DNA of 64,000 nucleotides from Thermus antranikianii DSM 12462. GTDB lineage: Bacteria > Deinococcota > Deinococci > Deinococcales > Thermaceae. Positions 38,309 through 50,706 of the stretch are shown one piece after another. The position numbers were made by a program, and so were the translations under genes. The notes under the pieces were generated by a model. It saw only the letters and a program-made list of their open reading frames with translations, did no database searches and was not told where the DNA came from. How positions within the stretch are numbered: position 1 is the stretch's first letter; every line of letters begins with the position of its first letter. The DNA is taken from contig NZ_AUIW01000006.1 in NCBI RefSeq assembly GCF_000423905.1, positions 43,267 through 107,266 of the forward strand, read 5' to 3'.

Positions 38309-39505
38309 TTGCGGGGAATATGGTGGGGAAATTTATGTCTATTGGTTTCCTCTTTGGCCTTCGCCAAGCTCCCTATTCTTAGCCCCCTTCCCCTTCCCGA
38401 GAACACGGTGGAGGTGGGCCAGGCGGCCAGAAAGGGGTGGGTGATCTACGAGGTGAAGCCCGGGGATACCCTGCTGGGGATTGCCGCTCGTTACGGGGTA
38501 GATCCCCGGCACATCATGTGGTCCAGCAACCTGCAAAGCGACCGCTTGCAGGTGGGGCAAAGGCTTCTTATCCCCTTGGTGGCTGTGGAGGACCGCTCTC
38601 CCCGGGTACCCCCGGGGGTGGAGGTGTACCGCGTGCGCCCTGGGGATACCCTGCAGGGAGTGGCGAGCCGTTATGGTATAAGCGTCCTGGACCTGGTTTC
38701 TGCCAACCCTTCCTTAGAAAGCCTGGACCGCTTGGTGGCGGGGAGTATCCTTTACATTCCTAAAAGGACCAAGGGCTTGTTGGTGGTCTTGCCCGAGGGG
38801 GAGACCTTGGTGGACCTGGCGGCCCGTTTCGGCCTCTCCCCGGTGGCGGTGGCCCGGGCCAACGGGGTCAAGGATCCCTTGGACTTGAAGCCAGGGGACC
38901 TGGTCCTCCTGCCCGGCATTCAGGCCAAAACCACGTACCAGCGCCTTCTGGCTAAACAGGAAGCGGAGCGCCAGGCCCGCCTCGAGGCGGAGCGGCGTCG
39001 CCAGGAGGAGCTAAGGCGCCTGGCGGAGGAGCGCAGGAGGCAGCAGGCTTTGGCCCAGCAGCGCGCCCGGGAAGCGCGGCGGGCCCAGGCCCAGCAGCCC
39101 CAGGTGCGGCGGGTGAGCTACCAGGAAGGGGCCATGCGTTGGCCCCTTTCCGACTTTCGCATCACCACCTACTTCGGTCAGCGGGGAGCCTTCCAGCGCT
39201 TCCACACGGGGATCGACCTGGCTGCTCCTTACGGCACCCCCATCGTGGCGGCCAAGGCGGGCCAGGTGGAGGTGGCGGGCTGGAGCTCGGTGGGTTACGG
39301 TTTCCACGTGGTGTTGGACCACGGGGGCGGTGTACAAACCCTTTACGCGCACATGTCCCGCGTTGCCGTGCGGGCGGGGCAGTGGGTGGAAGCCGGGCAG
39401 GTGATCGGGTACGTGGGTTCCACCGGCTGGTCCACCGGGCCCCACCTGCACTTTGAGGTGCGGGTGGGGGGGGTGGCCCGCAACCCCTTGGCCTATCTGC
39501 CTTAG
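38309..39505 (+). CDS. Exported LysM-M23 peptidase (EnvC/NlpD-like)
   Basis: 398 residues. A signal-type hydrophobic stretch (LCLLVSSLAFA) is followed by three LysM-like repeats at about 45-92, 102-151 and 155-207 (YEVKPGDTLLGIAARYG; YRVRPGDTLQGVASRYG; LPEGETLVDLAARFG). A Lys/Arg/Glu-rich coiled coil covers about 212-265, and the M23 zinc endopeptidase domain has FHTGIDLAAPYGT and GPHLHFEV carrying the metal ligands. It should cut or regulate cutting of peptidoglycan cross-links in the periplasm. The TTG start is favoured by GGGAGGTG just upstream. Confidence 0.88.
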   Translation: MRGIWWGNLCLLVSSLAFAKLPILSPLPLPENTVEVGQAARKGWVIYEVKPGDTLLGIAARYGVDPRHIMWSSNLQSDRLQVGQRLLIPLVAVEDRSPRVPPGVEVYRVRPGDTLQGVASRYGISVLDLVSANPSLESLDRLVAGSILYIPKRTKGLLVVLPEGETLVDLAARFGLSPVAVARANGVKDPLDLKPGDLVLLPGIQAKTTYQRLLAKQEAERQARLEAERRRQEELRRLAEERRRQQALAQQRAREARRAQAQQPQVRRVSYQEGAMRWPLSDFRITTYFGQRGAFQRFHTGIDLAAPYGTPIVAAKAGQVEVAGWSSVGYGFHVVLDHGGGVQTLYAHMSRVAVRAGQWVEAGQVIGYVGSTGWSTGPHLHFEVRVGGVARNPLAYLP

Positions 39506-39592
39506 GTGGGCCTTAGCGCCCTGGGGGCTCTTGGGCCCCCGGCTTCTTTTGGCTTGACCCGCCGGGCGGTAAGCTGGAGGATGGAGGACGGG

Positions 39593-40474
39593 ATGGAGAA
39601 GGGTACCTTCCAAATCAAGACCGGCTTTGCCGAGATGTTCAAGGGCGGGGTGATCATGGACGTGACCACCCCCGAGCAGGCGGTGATCGCCGAGGAGGCG
39701 GGGGCGGTGGCGGTGATGGCTTTGGAAAGGGTTCCCGCCGACATCCGGGCCCAGGGGGGCGTGGCCCGCATGTCCGACCCCAAGGTCATCAAAGAGATCA
39801 TGGCGGCGGTGTCCATTCCCGTGATGGCCAAGGTGCGGATCGGCCACTTTGTGGAGGCCATGATCCTCGAGGCCATCGGGGTGGACTTTATCGACGAGTC
39901 CGAGGTCCTCACCCCTGCCGACGAGGAGCACCACATCGACAAATGGAAGTTCAAGGTGCCCTTCGTTAATGGGGCTCGGGACCTGGGGGAGGCCCTAAGG
40001 CGCATCGCCGAAGGAGCGGCCATGATCCGCACCAAGGGGGAGGCGGGCACGGGCAACGTGGTGGAGGCGGTCCGCCACGCCCGCACCATGTGGAAGCAGA
40101 TCCGCTACGTCCAGTCCCTCCGGGAGGACGAGCTCGTGGCCTACGCCAAGGAGATCGGGGCCCCCTTGGAGCTGGTGAGGTGGGTCCACCACCACGGCCG
40201 CCTTCCCGTGGTGAACTTCGCTGCCGGGGGCATCGCCACCCCGGCCGATGCCGCCTTGATGATGCACCTGGGGATGGATGGGGTCTTCGTGGGAAGCGGC
40301 ATCTTCAAGTCCGGTGACCCCAAGAAGCGGGCCCGGGCCATCGTGCGGGCGGTGGCCCACTACAACGATCCCGAGGTGCTGGCCGAGGTTTCCGAGGACC
40401 TGGGCGAGCCCATGGTGGGCATCAACCTGGACCAGCTTAGGGAGGAGGAACGCCTAGCCAAGCGAGGCTGGTAA
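39593..40474 (+). CDS. pdxS: Pyridoxal 5'-phosphate synthase subunit PdxS
   Basis: 293 residues from the ATG at 39593, with GGAGGAC upstream; a 29-residue upstream extension is not conserved. The TIM barrel begins [21 protein letters not shown] and contains [37 protein letters not shown] (active-site Lys) and [17 protein letters not shown]. With PdxT it forms the 24-subunit PLP synthase from ribose 5-P, glyceraldehyde 3-P and glutamine. pdxT is not adjacent but 2.5 kb away, beyond the metal-resistance pair. Confidence 0.95.
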   Translation: MEKGTFQIKTGFAEMFKGGVIMDVTTPEQAVIAEEAGAVAVMALERVPADIRAQGGVARMSDPKVIKEIMAAVSIPVMAKVRIGHFVEAMILEAIGVDFIDESEVLTPADEEHHIDKWKFKVPFVNGARDLGEALRRIAEGAAMIRTKGEAGTGNVVEAVRHARTMWKQIRYVQSLREDELVAYAKEIGAPLELVRWVHHHGRLPVVNFAAGGIATPADAALMMHLGMDGVFVGSGIFKSGDPKKRARAIVRAVAHYNDPEVLAEVSEDLGEPMVGINLDQLREEERLAKRGW

Positions 40475-40494
40475 GGGAAGCCTAGGGTAAGGCC

Positions 40495-40854
40495 ATGGCG
40501 CGGGCGGTCTGTGGGGTTTACGAGATCCACCCCGAGCGGGTGGAGAAAGCCCGCGCGGCCTTGCCCGAGGAGGCGGTGCTGGGGAAAGCCGCCCTCCTCC
40601 TTAAGGCTTTGGCCGACCCTACCCGGATGCGCCTTCTTCTGGCTTTGAAGACGGCGGGGGAGCTTTGCGTGTGCGATCTAGCCCTCCTCGCTGGGGTTTC
40701 GGTTTCCGCGGTGAGCCACCAGCTCAGGCTTCTACGCGAGGCCCGGCTGGTGGCCTTTCGCCGGGAGGGGAAGCAGGTCTATTACCGCCTGGCGGACCAC
40801 CACGTGGAGAGGCTGCTGGAGGGAGCCCTGGAGCACGCATTAGAGAACACTTGA
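40495..40854 (+). CDS. smtB: SmtB/ArsR-family metal-sensing repressor
   Basis: 119 residues, winged helix-turn-helix (LCVCDLALLAGVSVSAVSHQLRLLREARLV). Two metal sites can be read. The alpha-3N type has C58-x-C60 (LCVC) and an N-terminal C6. The alpha-5 site is D101-x-H103-x10-H114-x2-E117, the exact spacing of cyanobacterial SmtB. It should bind Zn, Cd or similar and release DNA. T. thermophilus has a comparable SmtB repressor paired with an efflux ATPase. It starts 20 bases after pdxS and may also be read from that promoter. Confidence 0.9.
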   Translation: MARAVCGVYEIHPERVEKARAALPEEAVLGKAALLLKALADPTRMRLLLALKTAGELCVCDLALLAGVSVSAVSHQLRLLREARLVAFRREGKQVYYRLADHHVERLLEGALEHALENT

Positions 40855-40878
40855 ATATCTGCTCAAGTGATGCTACCC
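40848..40878 (+). promoter_or_regulatory. SmtB-type operator and leaderless promoter of the metal ATPase
   Basis: A perfect inverted repeat, CACTTGA (40848-40854) and TCAAGTG (40863-40869), has an 8-base centre and overlaps the smtB stop codon. TTGAAT (40851-40856) can serve as -35, and TGCTACCCT (TACCCT 40873-40878) as an extended -10. The ATG at 40886 follows after 7 bases, so the mRNA is probably leaderless. A bound repressor would cover the -35. Confidence 0.65.
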
Positions 40879-40885
40879 TGGGGGC

Positions 40886-42940
<2,055 letters not shown>

Positions 42941-42975
42941 CCTGGCCCTTGACAGGGCCAGGGCCTGGGTCCAGG

Positions 42976-43551
42976 ATGAGGGGCGTGGTTGGCGTCCTAG
43001 CTTTACAAGGGGATTTCCGCGAGCATAAGGAAACGCTTAAGCGCCTGGGGATAGAGGCAAGGGAGGTGCGGAAGAAGGAGCACCTGGAGGGGCTGAAGGC
43101 CCTCATCGTGCCTGGCGGGGAGTCCACCACCATCGGCAAGCTGGCCCGGGAATACGGGATCGAGGACGAGGTGCGCAGGCGGGTGAAAGAGGGTTCCCTG
43201 GCCCTCTTCGGCACCTGCGCCGGGGCCATCTGGTTGGCCAAGGAGATCGTGGGCTACCCCGAGCAACCCCGTTTGGGGGTGTTGGAGGCATGGGTGGAAC
43301 GCAACGCCTTTGGCAGGCAGGTGGAAAGCTTTGAGGAGGACCTCGAGGTTCGGGGTTTGGGTCCCTTCCACGGGATCTTCATCAGGGCCCCCGTCTTCCG
43401 TAGGCTCGGGGAAGGAGTGGAGGTGCTGGCGGAGCTGAATGGTCTTCCCGTCCTGGTGCGCCAGGGCAAGATCCTCGCCAGTGCCTTCCACCCCGAGCTC
43501 ACCCAGGATCCTAGGCTCCACCGGTACTTCCTGGAGCTGGCGGGGGTGTAA
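42976..43551 (+). CDS. pdxT: Pyridoxal 5'-phosphate synthase glutaminase subunit PdxT
   Basis: 191 residues from the ATG at 42976 (VVGVLALQGDFREHKETL). Glutaminase triad: the Cys in FGTCAGAIWLA, and the His and Glu in AFHPELT; VPGGESTTIGKLA is the family signature. It supplies ammonia to PdxS. It sits 35 bases after the metal ATPase rather than next to pdxS, and ends at a bidirectional terminator. Confidence 0.94.
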   Translation: MRGVVGVLALQGDFREHKETLKRLGIEAREVRKKEHLEGLKALIVPGGESTTIGKLAREYGIEDEVRRRVKEGSLALFGTCAGAIWLAKEIVGYPEQPRLGVLEAWVERNAFGRQVESFEEDLEVRGLGPFHGIFIRAPVFRRLGEGVEVLAELNGLPVLVRQGKILASAFHPELTQDPRLHRYFLELAGV

Positions 43552-43554
43552 AGA

Positions 43555-43583
43555 GTAGGCTCCAGGTATTTCCTGGAGCCTAC
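43555..43583. terminator. Bidirectional terminator between pdxT and dctM
   Basis: A perfect 12-base stem, GTAGGCTCCAGG/CCTGGAGCCTAC, has the loop TATTT and follows the pdxT stop by 3 bases. The convergent dctM stop codon lies inside the stem. Confidence 0.75.
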
Positions 43584-44893
43584 TTCCCGTAAACCAGACT
43601 GGGCAACCAGGTAGCGAGCCCTGGGAAGAGCATAACCAGGATAAGGCCCGTGAGCTGGAGGAGGAGAAAGGGGATGGCTGCCCGGTAAATGGTGCCCATG
43701 GGGATCTGGGGTGCCACCCCCCTTACGTAGAAGAGGGCATACCCAAAGGGGGGTGAGAGAAAGGACATCTGCATGTTTACCAGGTAGAGGACCCCGAACC
43801 ACAAGGGATCAAACCCTAGGCTCCGGATGATGGGTACGAAGACGGGAACGGCCAGGAGGAGTATCCCCACCCAATCCAGAAACATCCCCAAAATGATAAG
43901 GATGATCTGCATCACAATCAGGATTCCCCAAGGAGAGAGCCCGGTTCCTAAAAGGAGCTCGCTGACGAAGCGATCCCCCCCTTGGGCCACGTAGAAGGCC
44001 ACAAAGGCGTTGGCCCCGAAGATGATCCAAAGCACCATGGCGGTGGCCTTGGCGGTCTGCTCCAAGGCCAGCTGCAGGTTTTGCCAGGTGAGCTTGCGGT
44101 GTAGGGCGGCCACCAACAGGGATCCGAAGGCGCCCACCGCCGCCGCCTCCGTGGGGGCGGCCAGGCCCAGGAAAATCGTCCCGAGCACCAGGAAGATGAG
44201 AAGGAGGGGGGCCCAGATGGCCCTTAGGGCTCGCCAGCGCTCCGCCCAGGTGGGCATTTCCTCCTTGGGGATCCTGGGGGCAGCCTGGGGATAGAGGAGC
44301 GCATAGACGACGGAGAAGAGCATGTACAGGCCCGAAAGGACCAACCCGGGGAGCACAGAGCCCAGGTAAAGCTCTCCCACGGACTGGTTGGCCACCAGGC
44401 CGTAAATGATGGCGAGGACACTGGGAGGGATGAGGATGCCGAGGGTGCCCCCCGCCATCACCGTGCCTGCAGCGAGCACGGGGCTATACCCCCGGCGGAG
44501 CATCGCCGGTAGGGCCACTAAGGCCATGGTTACCACTGCCGCGCCGATCACCCCCACCATGGCGGCGAGAACGGTGGAAGCGGCAACGGTGGCGACCGCC
44601 AGACCGCCCGGGACCCGACCCAGCCACTTGTAGGCGACGTCAAAGATTTCCTCGATGAGCCCAGATTTTTCTAGCATGGAGGCCATGAAAATGAAGAGGG
44701 GGATGGCCGCTAGAAGGTACTGGGTCATGTTGTTCCACATGCGCTGGGGCACCAGGGCCAGGGCGTCTGGGCTCCACAGCCAGGCGATGAAGGTTACCGC
44801 AACGCCCCCAATCAGAAAGGCCAGGGGATAACCCGTGAAGAGGAGGAGGAAGAGGCTTCCGAACATCAACCAGGTGAGCGTCTCAATGGGCAC
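43580..44893 (-). CDS. dctM: TRAP transporter large permease DctM
   Basis: 437 residues, about 12 membrane segments. LLLFTGYPLAFLIGGVA, MVGVIGAAVVTMALVALPAMLRRGYSPVLAAGTVMAGGTLGILIPPS and the ILLLAVPVFVPIIRSLGFDPLWFGVLYLVNMQ region are typical of DctM. It couples a Na+ gradient to uptake of a carboxylate delivered by DctP. It overlaps dctQ by 11 bases. Confidence 0.92.
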   Translation of the reverse strand: MPIETLTWLMFGSLFLLLFTGYPLAFLIGGVAVTFIAWLWSPDALALVPQRMWNNMTQYLLAAIPLFIFMASMLEKSGLIEEIFDVAYKWLGRVPGGLAVATVAASTVLAAMVGVIGAAVVTMALVALPAMLRRGYSPVLAAGTVMAGGTLGILIPPSVLAIIYGLVANQSVGELYLGSVLPGLVLSGLYMLFSVVYALLYPQAAPRIPKEEMPTWAERWRALRAIWAPLLLIFLVLGTIFLGLAAPTEAAAVGAFGSLLVAALHRKLTWQNLQLALEQTAKATAMVLWIIFGANAFVAFYVAQGGDRFVSELLLGTGLSPWGILIVMQIILIILGMFLDWVGILLLAVPVFVPIIRSLGFDPLWFGVLYLVNMQMSFLSPPFGYALFYVRGVAPQIPMGTIYRAAIPFLLLQLTGLILVMLFPGLATWLPSLVYGK

Positions 44894-45404
44894 GATCTTC
44901 CTCCTTTCCTAGAAGCAGGAGAAGGTCCCGAATCGCGTTAGCTAGACCCTGTAGGAGCAACAGGGCGGCACCCAGGGGGATAGCCAGCTTGAAGGGAAAT
45001 ATGGGGATGGCCTGGTTGGCCAGGGAAAACTCCCGGTTCTGCCAGGAAGCCAGGAAGAACTTCCAGCCATACACCACCAGGGTGCCAGCAAATAGCGTCA
45101 AAAAGACGAAGCCCAGGAGGTTGAACCAGGCCTGTCCCTTGCGGGAAAGGCGGCTATAGAAAACATCCACACCCACGTGGGCTTTTTCCTTCAGGGCGTA
45201 AGCCCCAGCAAGCACATACAGGAGGCCAAAGAGAAGCGTGGACACCTCGTGGGCCCACTGGGTGGGGGCGTTGAAGAAGTACCGCCGCACCACTTCGGCG
45301 GTAAGGATGAGAACCGCCAGCAAGGTAAGCCAGGCAGCCAACCGCCCTGTCCACAGGCTTAAGGCGTCGATGAGGTTGAGGAGGCGCAGCAGGGTTTGGA
45401 TCAC
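44883..45404 (-). CDS. dctQ: TRAP transporter small permease DctQ
   Basis: 173 residues with four membrane helices. The conserved block EVVRRYFFNAPTQWAHEVSTLLFGLLYVLAGAYALKEKAHVGVDVFYSRL covers positions 38-87. It pairs with DctM. It lies 16 bases after dctP on the same strand. Confidence 0.9.
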   Translation of the reverse strand: MIQTLLRLLNLIDALSLWTGRLAAWLTLLAVLILTAEVVRRYFFNAPTQWAHEVSTLLFGLLYVLAGAYALKEKAHVGVDVFYSRLSRKGQAWFNLLGFVFLTLFAGTLVVYGWKFFLASWQNREFSLANQAIPIFPFKLAIPLGAALLLLQGLANAIRDLLLLLGKEEDRAH

Positions 45405-45420
45405 GGTGCAACCCTCGAGG

Positions 45421-46611
<1,191 letters not shown>

Positions 46612-46665
46612 TTATTCAAGAAGTGAAATACCAAGGTCCCTGCTGGGATCCAGCGTGAAAGGTAA

Positions 46666-46693
46666 CCGCTCCACGCCAAAGAGCGTGGAGCGG
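46666..46693 (-). terminator. Hairpin downstream of asnS
   Basis: An 11-base perfect stem, CCGCTCCACGC/GCGTGGAGCGG, with a 6-base loop lies 35 bases after the asnS stop. The following T-run is interrupted (GTTACCTTTC), so it is a moderate terminator. Confidence 0.6.
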
Positions 46694-46727
46694 GAGATTT
46701 TACGGCGGAAGGAATTCACCCGGATGC

Positions 46728-48044
46728 TCAGGGCCACATCCGGGTGTACATCCGGGGGAAGGGAATCGCCTCGCGCACGTGGGCGAGGCCGCAGATCCAA
46801 GCCACGGTGCGCTCCAGGCCCAATCCGAAACCCGAGTGGGGCACGCTGCCAAAGCGCCTCAGGTCCAGATACCAGTGGTAGACCTCCTCCGGGAGGCCGA
46901 ACTCTTGGATTTTCCTGCGTAGAAGCTCCAGGTCGTGGATTCTCTGGCTCCCCCCGATGATCTCCCCGTAGCCCTCGGGGGCCAGGAGGTCGTCGTTTAG
47001 GACCAGCTCCGGGTTCTCGGGGTCGGGTTCCATGTAAAAGGCCTTGATCCGGGCGGGGTAGCGCTCGATGAAGACCGGGCGGTCAAACTGGCGGCTGAGG
47101 GCGGCCTCGTGGGGGGCCCCGAAGTCCTCCCCGTAGGGCAGAGGCGGCACCTGAGGGTCCTTCTCCGCAAGCCGGTTCACCAGGGCCACCGCCTCCCGGT
47201 AGGTGAGCCGGGGGTAGTTGCCTTCTGCGGCGGGCTCGAGGGCTTTGGGATCCCGCTCCAGCATCTCCAGCTCCTTGGCCCTTCGCGTGAGAACCCGGCC
47301 CACCAGGTAGCTCACCAACTCCTCCTGCAGGGCCATGTTCTCCTCGTGGGTCATGAAGGCCACCTCGGGCTCGATCATCCAGAACTCCAGGAGGTGGCGG
47401 CGGGTTTTGCTCCTTTCCGCTCGGAAGGTGGGGCCGAAGGTGTAGACTTTGCCGAAGGCCAAGGCCCCGGCCTCGGCGTAGAGCTGGCCCGACTGGGAAA
47501 GGTAGGCCTTTTCCCCGTCGAAGAGGTCCACCTCGAAGAGGTCGGTGGTGCCCTCCACGGCGCTCGGGGTGAGGATGGGGGCGTCAAACCGCAGGAAACC
47601 CCGCTCGGCGAAGAAATCGTGGATGGCCCTTTCCAGTTCGTCCCGGATGCGCATCACCGCGAAGGGGCGGCGGTGGCGGAGCCACAGGTGGCGGTGGTCC
47701 ATGAGGAAGTCGATGCCGTGCTCCTTGGGACCGATGGGATACTCCCCGTGGGGAAGGCTCACCACCTCGAGGTTCCGCACTGAAAGCTCAAAGCCCCCGG
47801 GGGCCCTCTCGTCCCGCCGCACCAGGCCATGGACCTTCAGGGCGGTTTCCTGGGGCAGGTGATCCGTCTGCTCAAAGACCTCCTCCGGTACCTCCCCCTT
47901 GAAGAGGGTGGCCTGCAGGAATCCCGTGCCGTCCCGGAGGATAAGGAAGTGGATCTTGCCCTTGGAGCGCCTTTGGTAGAGCCAGCCCCTGAGCTCCACC
48001 TCCTGGCCCTCGTATTTGGCGATCTCATCAATAAAGACCCGCAT
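46728..48044 (-). CDS. asnS: Asparaginyl-tRNA synthetase
   Basis: 438 residues, the Thermus size. N-terminal OB-fold anticodon-binding domain ([27 protein letters not shown]), then the class II core: motif 2 [25 protein letters not shown] and motif 3 [15 protein letters not shown]. It charges tRNA-Asn directly. Alone on the minus strand. Confidence 0.96.
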   Translation of the reverse strand: MRVFIDEIAKYEGQEVELRGWLYQRRSKGKIHFLILRDGTGFLQATLFKGEVPEEVFEQTDHLPQETALKVHGLVRRDERAPGGFELSVRNLEVVSLPHGEYPIGPKEHGIDFLMDHRHLWLRHRRPFAVMRIRDELERAIHDFFAERGFLRFDAPILTPSAVEGTTDLFEVDLFDGEKAYLSQSGQLYAEAGALAFGKVYTFGPTFRAERSKTRRHLLEFWMIEPEVAFMTHEENMALQEELVSYLVGRVLTRRAKELEMLERDPKALEPAAEGNYPRLTYREAVALVNRLAEKDPQVPPLPYGEDFGAPHEAALSRQFDRPVFIERYPARIKAFYMEPDPENPELVLNDDLLAPEGYGEIIGGSQRIHDLELLRRKIQEFGLPEEVYHWYLDLRRFGSVPHSGFGLGLERTVAWICGLAHVREAIPFPRMYTRMWP

Positions 48045-48124
48045 ACCCTTCTATCCTAAGGGGCCTCGAGGCGTTTACCTGGCATTTACCTCTGTTCCCT
48101 ACCCTGGGCATGGGAGGTGAAGGT

Positions 48125-48760
48125 ATGAGCAAGCAGTGGCTGGTTGGGTTGTTGGTAGCGGCCTTAGGTGCTTGGGGTCTTGCCGAGCAAGAGCGGGGGG
48201 TTTGGGCTGAGGTCTATGCCCAGGGCCGGCTGGTGGTCCAGGGGAAATTGGATCAGGCTACCTCCTCTCAAACTAAGGCCCAGGGAGAGGTGAGGCTCCA
48301 CTTGGAGGGAAGGGTTTACGCCTTTGCCCTGGCCCAGATGGGCAAGACCTTGGGGGAAACGAGGGTTTGGCTGAACGGACAGGCAACGGCTTTAGCCCAG
48401 GTGGCCACGGAGCTTCGCATGGCCCTGGAGGGCAAGAAGGAGCTGGCCGTCTTCTGGAAGGAGGGCCGGGTGGTGGGCCTGGTGGAGGTGAACCCCAATG
48501 CCCGGGTGTCCGCCGAGGGAGCAACCCAGGTGACCTTGATCCTGAACGGCCAGGAGCGAACCCTGCAGGTTCACCATGCAGGGAGCACCTTGGTGGACGT
48601 GAGCGTCAGCGTGGAGGGGCAGGTGCGGAGCCTGTTGGAGGTGGCCCGGGGAAGCCAGGCGAGGCAAGGCTCGCAGGGCCAGGGTTCCAGTGGGATAGAG
48701 GGTAGTGGCCAAGGAGGGGTGAACCTGAGGATCGGGATTGGGATCGGCGGGGGAAGGTAA
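48125..48760 (+). CDS. Exported protein of unknown function
   Basis: 211 residues from the ATG at 48125 (GGAGGTG upstream). Signal peptide about 1-21 (WLVGLLVAALGAWGLA). The mature part is beta-rich with repeated amphipathic strands (EVYAQGRLVVQGKLD; VTLILNGQERTLQVHHAG; VSVSVEGQVRSLLEV) and a low-complexity Ser/Gly/Gln tail ending in GGVNLRIGIGIGGGR. No family recognised. It lies 61 bases before the two-component genes and could be their target or sensor partner. Confidence 0.6.
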   Translation: MSKQWLVGLLVAALGAWGLAEQERGVWAEVYAQGRLVVQGKLDQATSSQTKAQGEVRLHLEGRVYAFALAQMGKTLGETRVWLNGQATALAQVATELRMALEGKKELAVFWKEGRVVGLVEVNPNARVSAEGATQVTLILNGQERTLQVHHAGSTLVDVSVSVEGQVRSLLEVARGSQARQGSQGQGSSGIEGSGQGGVNLRIGIGIGGGR

Positions 48761-48821
48761 GGGACGTTTCCCCGGCCCCCCTTGACCTCGAGGGGGGCCG
48801 GGCCTTGGAATAGGGGAAGGC

Positions 48822-49484
48822 GTGCGCATCCTGGTGGTGGAGGACGAACCGGACATCGCCGAGCCCGTAACCCTGCTTTTGTCCCGGGAAGGGTATGAGG
48901 TAGCCTGGGCCCCCAACCTGGATTCGGCGTGGGAGGAGTTTTTGGCTGCCGAACCCGCTTTGCTGGTTTTGGACGTGATGTTGCCCGAAGGGGAGGATGC
49001 GGGGTTTACCTTTGCCCGTCAGGTGCGCGAGGGAGGGTATTCCGGCTCCATCCTCTTTCTCACAGCCCGGGATTCCCTGGAGGACCGGGTAGCCGGGCTA
49101 GACCTCGGAGGGGATGACTACCTGGTCAAGCCTTTCGCCCTGGAAGAGCTTCTCGCCCGGGTTCGGGCCCTTCTCCGCCGGGGAGCCCAGCACAAGGGGG
49201 GCCGTTTCCAGCGGGGGGATCTCGTGGTGGATCTGGTGGCGCGGAAGGCGTACTGGAAGGGAGAGGAGATCGGCCTGACCCTCAAGGAGTTTGCTTTGCT
49301 AGAGACCCTGTGCCTAAACCCCGATCGCCTTTTCACCCCCGAGGAGCTGGCCGATCGCTTGTTCCCGGGCCGGGATACGGCGGTAAGAATGGTGCGGATC
49401 TACATTCACCGCCTAAGGCAAAAACTCGCCCCAGAAGTGGTGCGCACGGGGGCAGGAGGGTATGGCCTGGGGCTTCCGGAATAG
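48822..49484 (+). CDS. OmpR-family response regulator
   Basis: 220 residues. Receiver domain with the acidic pocket EDEPD (8-11) and the phospho-acceptor D51 (LVLDVMLP), a conserved Thr in FLTARD and a Lys in YLVKPF; then a winged-helix effector domain (LVVDLVARKAYWKGEEIGLTLKEFALLETL ... VRMVRIYIHRLRQKL). It starts at a GTG and overlaps the histidine kinase gene by 23 bases. Likely target genes are the flanking exported proteins. Confidence 0.92.
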   Translation: MRILVVEDEPDIAEPVTLLLSREGYEVAWAPNLDSAWEEFLAAEPALLVLDVMLPEGEDAGFTFARQVREGGYSGSILFLTARDSLEDRVAGLDLGGDDYLVKPFALEELLARVRALLRRGAQHKGGRFQRGDLVVDLVARKAYWKGEEIGLTLKEFALLETLCLNPDRLFTPEELADRLFPGRDTAVRMVRIYIHRLRQKLAPEVVRTGAGGYGLGLPE

Positions 49485-50706
49485 GCTGCTCCTCGGGGTG
49501 GGGGTAGCGGTGGGAATCTCCGCCCTGGCCCAGCTGGGCCTGGGGTACTGGGTTTTGTTGCGCGCCGCTGAGGCAACGGTCCAAAGGGAGCTTCTGGTCT
49601 TTGCCCAAAGCCTTTATCAGGCTCTGGATTTTACCGGGCCCCTGCCCGCCCTTAAACCGGAGGGTTATAGCTTCCTCCTCCCCTTCTCCAGGGGTAGGGC
49701 GCGGGTAACGAGGGAGGGGCGAATCTACCTCAGCTATGGCGGTCCCTTTCCGGTTCCTTCCCCCTTAGGGGAGCACCGAGCGGAAAGGGGTTGGATGACC
49801 CAAGCCTGGGCCTTGCCCCAAGGGTACGCCCTGGAGGTGGCCCTTCCCGCCCCCAGTTTGGGGTATGCCCTCGGTGCGAGCCTTTTGGCCTTTCCCTTGG
49901 CCCTGGCCTTGGCCTTGGGGATCACCTTCCTGCTTCTCAAGGGTCTCCTCCGCCCTCTTGGGGAGTTGGCCCGGGCGACGGAGGCCCTTTCCCAGGAGCG
50001 CTTTCCCGAACCCGTGCCGGTTCCCACGGGGGAGGACGAGCTTGTCACCCTGGCCAGGAGTTTTAATCGCATGGTGGAGGCAGTGAGGGCTTTTTTGGAA
50101 AGGGAGCGCACCTTTACCCGGCATGCGGCCCATGAGTTACGGACGCCGGTGGCGGCTTTGCGTAGCCAACTGGAGGCCTTGGAGCGGGGTCTGGTATCGC
50201 AGGAGCAGGCCCTTCCCCGCCTGAAGGCGCAGGTTTCCCGCCTCGAGGGTCTGCTGAGGGACCTGCTGGCCTTGGCTCGGGGCGAGATGACCCGGGAGCG
50301 GGTGGGGTTGAAGGCCTTGTTGGAGGAGCTGGGGCGGGAATGGCCGGGTTTGGTTTTGAAGGTGGAGACGGAAGGGAAGGTATGGGGGCCTCCCGATCTT
50401 CTGCGCCAGGTGGTGGCGAACCTGTTGACCAATGCTTTTCGGCACGGCAGTCCCCCTGTGGAGGTGGGGTTAAGGGAGGAAGGGGAATGGCTGGTCCTTA
50501 GCGTGCGCGACCATGGTCCCGGGGTTCCGGAGGCCCGGATACCTGCGCTCGGTACCCCCTTTCACAAGGGACCCTCTTCTTCCGGTTCGGGCCTAGGCTT
50601 GGCCTTGGTGCGCCACACCGTGGAGCGGTTGGGTGGAAGGGTCCAGTGGGGAAACGCCCACCCCGGTTGGCGGGTGGTCCTATGGTTGCCCAAGGAGGTT
50701 TCATAA
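49462..50706 (+). CDS. Membrane sensor histidine kinase
   Basis: 414 residues. TM helix at about 8-34, a periplasmic sensor of about 100 residues (40-135), a second TM helix at 137-160, HAMP linker (RPLGELARATEALSQERFPEPV), H-box HAAHELRTPVAAL with H224, then the HATPase domain (NLLTNAFRHG, DHGPGVP, GSGLGLALVRHTVERLGG). It phosphorylates the overlapping response regulator. The signal is unknown; the short sensor domain matches no family I know. Confidence 0.92.
   Translation: MAWGFRNRLLLGVGVAVGISALAQLGLGYWVLLRAAEATVQRELLVFAQSLYQALDFTGPLPALKPEGYSFLLPFSRGRARVTREGRIYLSYGGPFPVPSPLGEHRAERGWMTQAWALPQGYALEVALPAPSLGYALGASLLAFPLALALALGITFLLLKGLLRPLGELARATEALSQERFPEPVPVPTGEDELVTLARSFNRMVEAVRAFLERERTFTRHAAHELRTPVAALRSQLEALERGLVSQEQALPRLKAQVSRLEGLLRDLLALARGEMTRERVGLKALLEELGREWPGLVLKVETEGKVWGPPDLLRQVVANLLTNAFRHGSPPVEVGLREEGEWLVLSVRDHGPGVPEARIPALGTPFHKGPSSSGSGLGLALVRHTVERLGGRVQWGNAHPGWRVVLWLPKEVS

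Noticed and set aside
37414..38406. 330-codon minus-strand ORF opposite rho
   Set aside because: Shadow frame that also crosses the strong rho terminator.
39011..39934. 307-codon minus-strand ORF over the M23 and pdxS genes
   Set aside because: It spans two genuine plus-strand genes and has only His/Gly-rich antisense composition.
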